Shown here: piece by piece, positions 6,759-13,688 of the stretch
Layout: each line of letters starts with the position of its first letter
Position numbering within the stretch: position 1 is the first letter of the stretch
The notes under the pieces: model-generated
The model's input: only the letters and a program-made list of their open reading frames with translations
Told to the model about the DNA's origin: nothing
Databases searched by the model: none
Program-made: the position numbers and the translations under genes
NCBI GenBank assembly: GCA_902767465.1
Contig: CACXHM010000222.1
Location: 1-26,695, forward strand
Direction: 5' to 3'
Source of the DNA: an uncultured Bacteroidia bacterium
GTDB lineage: Bacteria; Bacteroidota; Bacteroidia; Bacteroidales; UBA932
Length of the DNA stretch: 26,695 bases

Positions 6759-8318
6759 CTATTTGCTGCCCAGCGGCATTTCCAGGCTGAAGGAGCCGGG
6801 GCGCTCAAGGGTCTTGCTGAAAACACGTCCGAAACGGTCGGTGACGGTGATTTGCACCGGAGAAGAGGCGGAAACCGCCTTCGCGGTGAACATGTGGCTG
6901 TTTTTATGGGGCTTGAAAGCGCCTTTTTTGCTGAAGGTCTGCCCTTCCACGCCCATGGCATAGAGGGGATCCCTCACCCACACCTGATGCACGTCCAGTT
7001 CACGTCCGTTCTCACGGATGCTCACCTTCCAATCTGGATCATAGTTGAACACGTTCACGAGGATGCTGTTTTCCGGCAGTCCGTCCACGTATTTTGCAGG
7101 CACGGCATTGATGTCGTAGGCGCGGAACTGGCAGTCTTCGAAATCTATTCCTGCAGCCTTGTAATACCAGCTGAGTTTCCCGTTGTCGATGGTATAGACG
7201 GCATAGCCGCCGGGCGTGCCGTCGGCGCTCATGTTGAAGCCGCAGCATGCCTCAGTGTACCATGAAGATCCTGCCACGGACACGCAGTTATGCTCGAGGA
7301 TGCCGTTTTCGTGCGCAATGTAATAGTTCATGTGAGTATGTCCGGACAACAGATGCACCGTGCGGTATTTCCGGAGGAAGTACAGCACTTCCTCGGCGCT
7401 GTGTCCGCCTGTGAAGCCGTCGCGGATCCGGTATTCTCCGTCAACCACTCCGTCTATCCTGTAGAGGGGTGCGTGGGTGAGAAGCACCACCGGGGTGGTC
7501 TCGGAAACGTGCTTCAAATCATTCTTGAGCCAGTTGAGCTGTCGCGCTTCGACATAGGTCTTGTAACCGGTCACCTTCTCCACCCTTCCCTGCTCGTTCA
7601 GCGGCATGTCGTAGACGATGTCATCCAGGGCCACGAAATGGTAACCTCCGATATTCAGGGAATAGTAGTAGGGACCTACCACCTCACGGAATGTTCTGCA
7701 GGCCTCCATGTCGCTGCCTCCCTTGATATTGTTGTCGTGGTTACCCATGGTATGGTACACCGGAACGGGGAAGTTGGCTTCGATCTGGGCGAGGTACTCG
7801 GGAAGGCCGAACTTGCGCTTGTACCAGCGGGAGTCCGTGGTCATGTCGCCGAGGGTGATGGCATACACAGGCACGTCGGAGATGGTCTTGTAATGATCGT
7901 TCACGTCGGCAAAGAACCCGTTCTTTACCTGCTTGAGGTCGAAATAAACAGGGTCTCCCGTAAGGTGAATGTCGTTGTAGAAAATGATGTTGCACCTGCT
8001 CTGGTCAACCTTCCTGAGTTCGAAATCGGCTACGGACTTTTTCTGCGAAGGGTCCAGCCGCTTGAAGAAACGCGGGATAACACCGTCGGCAGGAACTTCG
8101 TATCCGGACGGAACGCTGATGAACACATATCCGAGCTCGAGCGGAGTCTTGAGGGTGTAGCTGCCGTCCTTGGCAGTGAGAACCACCTTGCTCCCGTCCG
8201 AAACGGCTACAGACGCCACTCCGGTGCCGTTGCAAGTAACCGTGCCGCTTACCACGGCAGCTTCGGCCCCCGCAGCCATTCCGGCAAAGAGCGCCAGTGA
8301 CAACAATATCCTTCTCAT
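6759..8318 (-). CDS. Calcineurin-like phosphoesterase with MetallophosN and MetallophosC domains (third paralogue), 519 aa
   Basis: Predicted secreted metallophosphoesterase, probably periplasmic, acting on an unknown phosphomono- or diester. Order of parts: signal peptide (about 1-20, ending AGAEA), an Ig/carboxypeptidase-regulatory-like N-domain (about 21-105, with SGTVTCNGTGVASVAVSDG), the metallophosphatase core, and a C-terminal beta domain (about 380-519, ITVTDRFGRVFSKTLERP). All metal-site motifs are present: D116 and H118 in YNDIHL, G157-D158 in LGDMTTD, GNHD at 192-195, H282 in THAPL, and GHTH at 326-329. It is very like the paralogue at 17356-18918 (both share ELGYVFISVPSGYEVP). Its start ATG is one base after the aldolase stop. 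Last gene of the operon, ending three bases from the LacI-type gene. The MetallophosN/C names are from memory. Confidence 0.9.
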   Translation of the reverse strand: MRRILLSLALFAGMAAGAEAAVVSGTVTCNGTGVASVAVSDGSKVVLTAKDGSYTLKTPLELGYVFISVPSGYEVPADGVIPRFFKRLDPSQKKSVADFELRKVDQSRCNIIFYNDIHLTGDPVYFDLKQVKNGFFADVNDHYKTISDVPVYAITLGDMTTDSRWYKRKFGLPEYLAQIEANFPVPVYHTMGNHDNNIKGGSDMEACRTFREVVGPYYYSLNIGGYHFVALDDIVYDMPLNEQGRVEKVTGYKTYVEARQLNWLKNDLKHVSETTPVVLLTHAPLYRIDGVVDGEYRIRDGFTGGHSAEEVLYFLRKYRTVHLLSGHTHMNYYIAHENGILEHNCVSVAGSSWYTEACCGFNMSADGTPGGYAVYTIDNGKLSWYYKAAGIDFEDCQFRAYDINAVPAKYVDGLPENSILVNVFNYDPDWKVSIRENGRELDVHQVWVRDPLYAMGVEGQTFSKKGAFKPHKNSHMFTAKAVSASSPVQITVTDRFGRVFSKTLERPGSFSLEMPLGSK

Positions 8319-8319
8319 G

Positions 8320-9087
8320 CTACGCTTCCTTGAATTGTTTCATGGCGTGACGGAAGCCGTCGATCATGGCGCCGTCGTCGCCTTTGATAGCCATGTAGTC
8401 CACTCCGCGCCGCTTCCAGGCAGCGTAATCTCCTCCGAGCGCAGCGCCAAGGAGCACCCCGGCAGCTTTGGTCTTGCGTGCAACCTCGTCGTAAACGGCA
8501 CAAAGTTCCGGATCATCCCACTGTCCATGTTTGTCCATCGAAGCTGAAAGGTCGTAAGGACCTACCAGGATGGAATCCAGGCCAGGGAGGGCAAGGATGC
8601 TGTCCAGGTTGCGTACGGCATCGATATGCTCTATCTGGAGTATGGTGAGGGGCTCGTGCCTCGAGGCCTCCCAGTATTGCTCAACGTCCCTGGCACCATA
8701 GCCAAGGCCGCGCCGGAAGCCGCATCCGCGGTTTCCGACAGGCGGGTACCGCATGGCTGCGATCGCAGCCGCGGCCTGCTCGGCATTCATTACCATGGGC
8801 ACAATGATGCCGGCAGGTCCGAAGTCGATCACCTTCTTTATCTCGGTATGACTTGAGTCCGGCACCCTGTACAGTGAGGCACAGTCGGTTCCACGCACTG
8901 CCATCATGTGCTGCATGGCAGTCTGGCGGTCCAGTTCGCCATGTTCGCCGTCGATGAATACAAAATCGAATCCGGTTTCTGCGGCAAGTTCAGTAACCGA
9001 AGGGTCAGAAAACATGATTATTGCTCCTATAGGGCACTTTCCATCCTTAATTTTCTGAAGGAATTTTTCCAGATTGTTTATGTCCAT
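8320..9087 (-). CDS. HpcH/HpaI-family class II aldolase, 255 aa
   Basis: Cytoplasmic metal-dependent aldolase that splits 2-keto-3-deoxy (hydroxy) acids into pyruvate and an aldehyde; relatives act on 4-hydroxy-2-oxo-heptanedioate, 2-keto-3-deoxy-L-rhamnonate or 2-keto-3-deoxyglucarate. Key residues are visible: H49 in DGEHGELD, R74 in LYRVPD, metal ligand E153 in QIEH, and D179 in VGPYDLSASM. Length equals the family norm. The ATG lies 41 bases inside the 3' end of the symporter gene, in a different frame, and no later start fits the family N-terminus. One base separates its stop from the next phosphoesterase. The neighbouring symporter may deliver the sugar acid precursor. Exact substrate cannot be read from these residues. 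Citrate-lyase-beta-like activity is a less likely alternative. Confidence 0.88.
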   Translation of the reverse strand: MDINNLEKFLQKIKDGKCPIGAIIMFSDPSVTELAAETGFDFVFIDGEHGELDRQTAMQHMMAVRGTDCASLYRVPDSSHTEIKKVIDFGPAGIIVPMVMNAEQAAAAIAAMRYPPVGNRGCGFRRGLGYGARDVEQYWEASRHEPLTILQIEHIDAVRNLDSILALPGLDSILVGPYDLSASMDKHGQWDDPELCAVYDEVARKTKAAGVLLGAALGGDYAAWKRRGVDYMAIKGDDGAMIDGFRHAMKQFKEA

Positions 9088-10522
9088 TGAATATTTTCGT
9101 TAATACGAAACCCACAAGGAAAATACCTGTGGTTCCAAAAACTATTGTAAGATAAGTATGTATGGGGCTCTTGAACACCGGCAGGCTCATATAGACTATT
9201 ATGAGCAACCCCACAATGACGCCGATTACCGCAGCAGTGCGGTTGATTTTCCTGCACACGAGGCTAAGCAGGAACAGGCCCAGCATTCCTCCGCTGAAGA
9301 TGGAAGCGAGTTTCCACCATGCTTCGAGAATGCCGTTCACGCTCATCATCGCAAGGCCGACTCCGATTCCTATGAGACCTACCACGGTAGAAGTAAGGTA
9401 AAGCACCTTCATGTGGCGCTTTCCGTCATCCTCGCCGGGATGCAGTTTCTGGTAAAAATCGGTAAAAACGATGGTGGCCGATGAGTTGATGCTGGTGGCG
9501 ACCGTGCTCATGCCTGCGCTGAAAAGCGACGCTATCACAAGTCCGGTGAGGCCCGTAGGCAGTCCGTGCACTATGAAATACGGGAACACTTTGTCGGCGG
9601 CGGTACCTTCCGGCAGGAGTTCAGGCTGCGCGGTATAGTACGCGAACAGAGCCGTGCCTATGTAGCAGAACACCATGCATACGGGGATGTAGAGAAGCCC
9701 GCCGAAAAGCGTGGCCTTCACCGCCTCCCCGGTGGATTTGGCAGTCATGTAGCGCTGCACGTAGTTCTGGTCGATGCCATAGTTCTGAAGGTTCATGAAA
9801 ATGCCATAGAGAAGCACCACCCAGAAAGTGGGCTCCCTCAGCGTCAGGCTGAGTCCTCCGAGGCTGAATTTCCCGGCTTCCGCGCCTATCCTGATTACCT
9901 GACCAGGGCCTTCCGGCATGCCGAAAGAGATGATTGCCGCGCAGAGGACTGCTCCCACGATGAGGATAATGCCCTGGATGGCATCGGTCCACACGACGGC
10001 GGAGATTCCTCCGAGAACCGAATAAATCAGGGTGATGAGCCCGGTCACGATGATGACCGCCCCTATGTTCCATCCGAACATGGTGCTGATGGGCAGGGCC
10101 AGGAGCAGCAGGATGGAGCCTACGCGGCACACCTGGGTGAGCAGATAGCATAGGGCAACGTAGCACCTGGCCCAGTAGCCGTATTTCATTTCAAGATAAT
10201 GGTATGCGCTTACGCTTCCCACTCCCCTGTACAGAGGTATAAACACCTTGGCGGCGAGCCAGGTGGCAATGGGAATGGTGAGGGCGAAGGTCATCTGGTA
10301 CCAGTTTCCCGCGTATGAATTGCCTGGAATGCCCAGAAAGCTGATCGAACTCACGAATGTCGCAAAGATGGACATTCCCACCACCCAGGTTGGGATAGCC
10401 CCTTCCGCCTTCGTGAAAGCCGAAGCCCCCTTCTTGCTGCTTTTGTAGAAGCTGCAGCCGAAAAGGGCCACACCTCCTACAAAAACAAAAAAGACTATAA
10501 AATCAAGAATCGTCAGTTCCAT
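9047..10522 (-). CDS. Sodium:solute symporter (SSF/SLC5 family), 491 aa
   Basis: Inner-membrane sodium-coupled uptake carrier with about 13 hydrophobic helices. Family marks: helix 1 with FVGGVALFGCSFY, the broken-helix region GMSIFATFVSSISFLGIPGN, the SSF signature in YSVLGGISAVVWTDAIQG, and the late motif SINSSATIVFTDFYQKLHPG. Length fits sugar and sialic-acid type members. I chose ATG 10522 rather than GTG 10555, because it gives the family N-terminus (MELTILDFIVFF) and lies four bases after the stop of the LRR gene; the GTG would add 11 residues inside that gene. It overlaps the aldolase by 41 bases, so the two are tightly coupled. It probably imports the small product released in the periplasm by the operon's phosphoesterases and esterase; the substrate is unknown. 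Confidence 0.9.
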   Translation of the reverse strand: MELTILDFIVFFVFVGGVALFGCSFYKSSKKGASAFTKAEGAIPTWVVGMSIFATFVSSISFLGIPGNSYAGNWYQMTFALTIPIATWLAAKVFIPLYRGVGSVSAYHYLEMKYGYWARCYVALCYLLTQVCRVGSILLLLALPISTMFGWNIGAVIIVTGLITLIYSVLGGISAVVWTDAIQGIILIVGAVLCAAIISFGMPEGPGQVIRIGAEAGKFSLGGLSLTLREPTFWVVLLYGIFMNLQNYGIDQNYVQRYMTAKSTGEAVKATLFGGLLYIPVCMVFCYIGTALFAYYTAQPELLPEGTAADKVFPYFIVHGLPTGLTGLVIASLFSAGMSTVATSINSSATIVFTDFYQKLHPGEDDGKRHMKVLYLTSTVVGLIGIGVGLAMMSVNGILEAWWKLASIFSGGMLGLFLLSLVCRKINRTAAVIGVIVGLLIIVYMSLPVFKSPIHTYLTIVFGTTGIFLVGFVLTKIFNGHKQSGKIPSEN

Positions 10523-10526
10523 TCCA

Positions 10527-12557
10527 CTACTCAATCGCTGTAATAACGGACGCACAGTCTTTCCATCCGTCTGCAGCCTTATATGAATCTACTGAAGCGG
10601 AAGGTACCTTTATCGACGTAATGTCCGAATAAGTGTAATTTTCTGCGAGATTCTTATTGGTATGAGTCATTGCGGGAGGAGTAACGGCTTTACATACAAT
10701 CGCCACCTCCATGGGATTTGAACTATTGCCTGAGAAAAGTCCATAGCTGACTCCGGTAAGGGTGGATGGAAGTTCGATGTTCCTCATCACCTTCATATAC
10801 CTGAAAGCCCGTGCTCCAATTGTTGTCAATCCCTCATTGATCGTAGCGCCGTTTTTCGCCAATTTATAGCAGTGACTGAAACAAACGGTTCCGATTTTTG
10901 TGCAGGCGTTTGGAGTCACGAGCGTACCGCCGCTTCCGGATGTATTGAAATGCTCGAGACTGCTGCATCCGTAAAATGCATAAGCTCCAATGGATGTGAT
11001 ATTATTATTGGTAAATATCGTCTTCAACGATTTGTTATTATAGAACAGCGAATCGGGAATCTCGGTTACTTTGGACGTTTTGAGGTTCATCTGTGTGATG
11101 GATGTAAGTGCGAATGCAGCCCGCCCCAATGTTTCCAAACTCGTAAATGCCCTGGATTTAAAGGTCATTTCGGTGCAACCGGAGAAGGCCCCGATTCCGA
11201 TGTTTTCAAAAGTATTACCCGCATTGTCAACCTCGGTAAGGCTCGCACAGCCGTAAAACGCCTGTGTGCTTATATTCGTAACAGTCGCAGGAATCTTGAA
11301 CACTCCGGACCCTGGTTCCGACTCTTTTAGAGCCGCACATCCGGCAAAACACCTTCCGTAAATATTTGTCAATCCTTCCGGAAGGATAATGGAAGTAAGC
11401 GAAGTGCATCTCTGGAAGCAGTAATTGGACAGTTCAGTGATATTGTATGGTATCTGCACTGATGTCAAATTTGTGCATTGCGTGAAGAGCGATGGCAGAC
11501 GGTATTTCCCGCTTGCACGTTCAAGACCGACAAAGTATTTCAATTCATCAAACGAAGTGATTGCCGAGGCGTCAGTCCACAGCAGGCTCGGAGCCCGCCT
11601 GTATGGTTCGGCTGCAGGTACTTCGCTGTCGAAAGCAGATAATTGCGCATAGCTCACGGCTGCGGCCTCGCTGATGTAGATTTCGCCCGAGGCGATACCT
11701 CCGCCGATACCGTTTTTCAGCAAGTCGGCCTTTACTGCGGCGCAAGCGAAACTGATGGGGCCATCCACAAGGACTCCTCCGTCAACACAATTGATGTTGA
11801 TGATCTTGGAACGTCCTATGACGGCGGAGTTGGAAGTGGAAAACTCGTGGGTACCGCCGAATGCGTCATCATAAACCAGTTTGAATCCGGCAGACAGGGT
11901 CTGAGGGATTACCGCAACGTAATAGTCCTTTCCTTTCTCGAAATACCCGCTTGCAGGGGCAAGGGTTATAGCCTCGACACCGTCGCTCACGGTAGCGGCC
12001 GGTTCGCCGGCATTATAGCTCACGGCCACCTTGCCAGCGAGTTTTTCGGAAGCATTTCCTGTAATAGTCACCTTCTTGATAAAGTCGCATCCCATGTTGA
12101 ACTTGATGTAACCCAGCACGTTCTTGAACGCGAGGGCAGTCCCGGAAGAATAGGCCACGGCTATATTGAGCCCGTCGGCAAATGATCCGGCTACGGCTTC
12201 CTGCCCGGCAGGGACGCTGGTCGTGATGACGTCGGAAGAGATAGTCGCATAAGCACTGTAGGGATAGAGCGCATACCAGGGACCGGAACCCGAAAGGGTG
12301 GCGGAGAAACTGGCTGTAGCGCCCGCTCCGGAAGCGGTGGATTCGACGGCGGTAGTGCCGTCAAAGATGGCGATCTTGTCGGTGGCCAGCCACTCTACCT
12401 TGTTGCCTTCTGCAAGGACGGTTTTGGTGGCTCCCTCGAGGGAAGCGGAGAAAACGACCGCGGAACCTTCTTCAGCGGCGGGGCGCACTTCCTGTTTCTC
12501 GCAGGAAACGAGTGCGGCAGCTGCAAATGCAGCCAGGATAACGATACTTTTTTTCAT
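10527..12557 (-). CDS. Lipoprotein with fimbrillin-like N-domain and BspA-type leucine-rich repeats, 676 aa
   Basis: Predicted surface lipoprotein. Signal peptide with lipobox ALVSC (C19). Residues about 25-265 look like a fimbrillin/Mfa-like domain (VVFSASLEGATKTVLAEGNK, WYALYPYSAY, FKNVLGYIKFNMG). From about 330 onward it has LRR_5 (BspA/Treponema pallidum type) repeats with the pattern AFYGCSSLxxxxxP: examples are CFQRCTSLTSIILPEGLTNI, AFYGCASLTEVD and AFYGCSSLEHF. The protein closes with the usual cap IKVPSASVDSYKAADGW. Such proteins bind host or glycan ligands or sit beside surface systems; no enzyme motif is seen. The frame is open from a TTG at 12569, but ATG 12557 gives the correct signal peptide. 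It sits 12 bases after the small peptide gene and four before the symporter, an unusual place for an LRR protein in a catabolic operon. Confidence 0.82.
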   Translation of the reverse strand: MKKSIVILAAFAAAALVSCEKQEVRPAAEEGSAVVFSASLEGATKTVLAEGNKVEWLATDKIAIFDGTTAVESTASGAGATASFSATLSGSGPWYALYPYSAYATISSDVITTSVPAGQEAVAGSFADGLNIAVAYSSGTALAFKNVLGYIKFNMGCDFIKKVTITGNASEKLAGKVAVSYNAGEPAATVSDGVEAITLAPASGYFEKGKDYYVAVIPQTLSAGFKLVYDDAFGGTHEFSTSNSAVIGRSKIININCVDGGVLVDGPISFACAAVKADLLKNGIGGGIASGEIYISEAAAVSYAQLSAFDSEVPAAEPYRRAPSLLWTDASAITSFDELKYFVGLERASGKYRLPSLFTQCTNLTSVQIPYNITELSNYCFQRCTSLTSIILPEGLTNIYGRCFAGCAALKESEPGSGVFKIPATVTNISTQAFYGCASLTEVDNAGNTFENIGIGAFSGCTEMTFKSRAFTSLETLGRAAFALTSITQMNLKTSKVTEIPDSLFYNNKSLKTIFTNNNITSIGAYAFYGCSSLEHFNTSGSGGTLVTPNACTKIGTVCFSHCYKLAKNGATINEGLTTIGARAFRYMKVMRNIELPSTLTGVSYGLFSGNSSNPMEVAIVCKAVTPPAMTHTNKNLAENYTYSDITSIKVPSASVDSYKAADGWKDCASVITAIE

Positions 12558-12569
12558 GACTGCAGACAA

Positions 12570-12710
12570 TTAAAAGGTAAATGTTTCTTCCGTCAGATCC
12601 TCAGTGTATCCGTTTACGCTTGTACAGAGAGGACACATGAGTGAAAGCCTCTCCTGAACCACAATTTCAGGTGATTCATAAATCTTTTTGGTGTTTGTTT
12701 CCATACTCAT
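12570..12710 (-). CDS. Small peptide gene, 46 aa, with YxxP motif and CPLC
   Basis: Short open reading frame read codon by codon on the minus strand: MSMETNTKKIYESPEIVVQE, then RLSLMCPLCTSVNGYTEDLT, then EETFTF and TAA. It fills the 147-base space between the hydrolase stop (12717) and the LRR lipoprotein start (12557), leaving gaps of only 6 and 12 bases, which strongly suggests a real gene. There is no signal peptide. The first half has a KKIYESPEI segment like the YxxP start of many short uncharacterised Bacteroidales peptides and, more loosely, the YxxP leader motif of lasso-type RiPP precursors. The second half has a CxxC pair and an acidic, Thr-rich tail. An internal ATG at 12704 is an alternative start (44 aa). 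No RiPP maturation enzyme is in the window. Function unknown. Confidence 0.7.
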   Translation of the reverse strand: MSMETNTKKIYESPEIVVQERLSLMCPLCTSVNGYTEDLTEETFTF

Positions 12711-12716
12711 TATGTT

Positions 12717-13688
12717 TTAGTTATCGTTTTTCATCGAAGCCACGTCCTTCAGGAAACGCAGCAGATCGGTCCTGAACACCGGCCTGTAGCGTCCGAGTTT
12801 GTCCCGCTCGGTGTAAGGCGGAGCACCAAAACCCCAGCCATGGCTACCAAGCGGATAGACATGCATCTGTGATATGACATTGTTTGCACGAAGTGCCGCA
12901 TAATAATCCAGGCTATGCTGCACCGGCACCCTGCTGTCGTTACCGCTGACTCCTATAAATGTAATAGGAGTCTCGGGCGTCACCCTATGCTGCAGGGAGT
13001 AGGCCGCAATCTCCTTTCTGGAAGGATACTCCCCGAGAAGATTGTTGCGGGATGGTTCGTGCGCAATATCGTCCTCCATGCTGATTACCGGATAAAAGAG
13101 AATGGAAAAATCCGGGCGTGTAACTTTGTCGGTAAACATGGTGGAAGCGCTGGCGGCGAGATGCCCGCCGGCACTGAAGCCCATGACTCCCACTTTTTCA
13201 ATCCCCCACTCCTGCGCATGATAGCGGCAGTATCGCATAGCGTTCTGCACGTCGGTAAGAGGGATGATCTTGTTGCCATAGGGCATGCGGTAGAATAGGT
13301 TGCACACCGAAACGCCCTGGCTCAGCATCCACTCAACGGCACAGTATCCCTCGTTCAGGGTTGAAAGAGATGAGTACGATCCACCGGCGCAGTTGATCAC
13401 CATGAGGCCGTTGGGATCGGGAGCGAGATAAATCTCCATTCTTGCGGTGTCACCGATTCCGCTCACCTTGCCGCCGTCCTTTTCTTCTTCCGGCCCGTGT
13501 TTTCCGTTGTCGGCACCTGCACCTTGCGTCACATAGACCCCACCTTCGTAGATGCCGTTCGACGTGGCCTGTCCTCCGGGATACAGATATACCACCTTGT
13601 CCTGCTTTATCGGCTTGTCATCGTTGATGCCGGCAAAAAGCATGACCGGGAAGGCCAATGCAAGCAAAGTCAATAACTGTTTTCTCAT
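12717..13688 (-). CDS. Secreted alpha/beta hydrolase, acetylesterase type (BD-FAE-like), 323 aa
   Basis: Predicted periplasmic or exported esterase that would remove acetyl or other acyl groups from a carbohydrate or related substrate. Signal peptide about 1-20 (LLALAFPVMLFAG). The serine hydrolase set is complete: nucleophile S172 in MGFSAGGHLA, D251 in SGNDSRVP, and H283 in LGSHGWGFG. The oxyanion-hole strand reads VINCAGGSYSSL, a variant of the more usual PGGGY. After the signal peptide a segment KVVYLYPGGQATSNGIYEGG precedes the fold, typical of this esterase group in Bacteroidetes. Its ATG overlaps the FG-GAP gene's stop (ATGA), so translation is coupled. The small peptide gene follows six bases after its stop. 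A peptidase of the same fold is a less likely alternative. Confidence 0.87.
   Translation of the reverse strand: MRKQLLTLLALAFPVMLFAGINDDKPIKQDKVVYLYPGGQATSNGIYEGGVYVTQGAGADNGKHGPEEEKDGGKVSGIGDTARMEIYLAPDPNGLMVINCAGGSYSSLSTLNEGYCAVEWMLSQGVSVCNLFYRMPYGNKIIPLTDVQNAMRYCRYHAQEWGIEKVGVMGFSAGGHLAASASTMFTDKVTRPDFSILFYPVISMEDDIAHEPSRNNLLGEYPSRKEIAAYSLQHRVTPETPITFIGVSGNDSRVPVQHSLDYYAALRANNVISQMHVYPLGSHGWGFGAPPYTERDKLGRYRPVFRTDLLRFLKDVASMKNDN

Noticed and set aside
7290..8300. Plus-strand open frame of 336 codons opposite the third phosphoesterase (similar ones at 19037-20059 and 24592-25536)
   Set aside because: Antisense shadows of genes with complete catalytic or family motifs.
10523..10555. GTG start of the symporter at 10555
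   Set aside because: It would add 11 residues unlike the family and lie within the LRR gene; ATG 10522 gives the expected N-terminus.
12570..12710. Lasso-peptide or other RiPP cluster around the small YxxP peptide
   Set aside because: No RRE protein, leader peptidase, cyclase, radical SAM enzyme or exporter gene is present in the window; only the motif resemblance remains.
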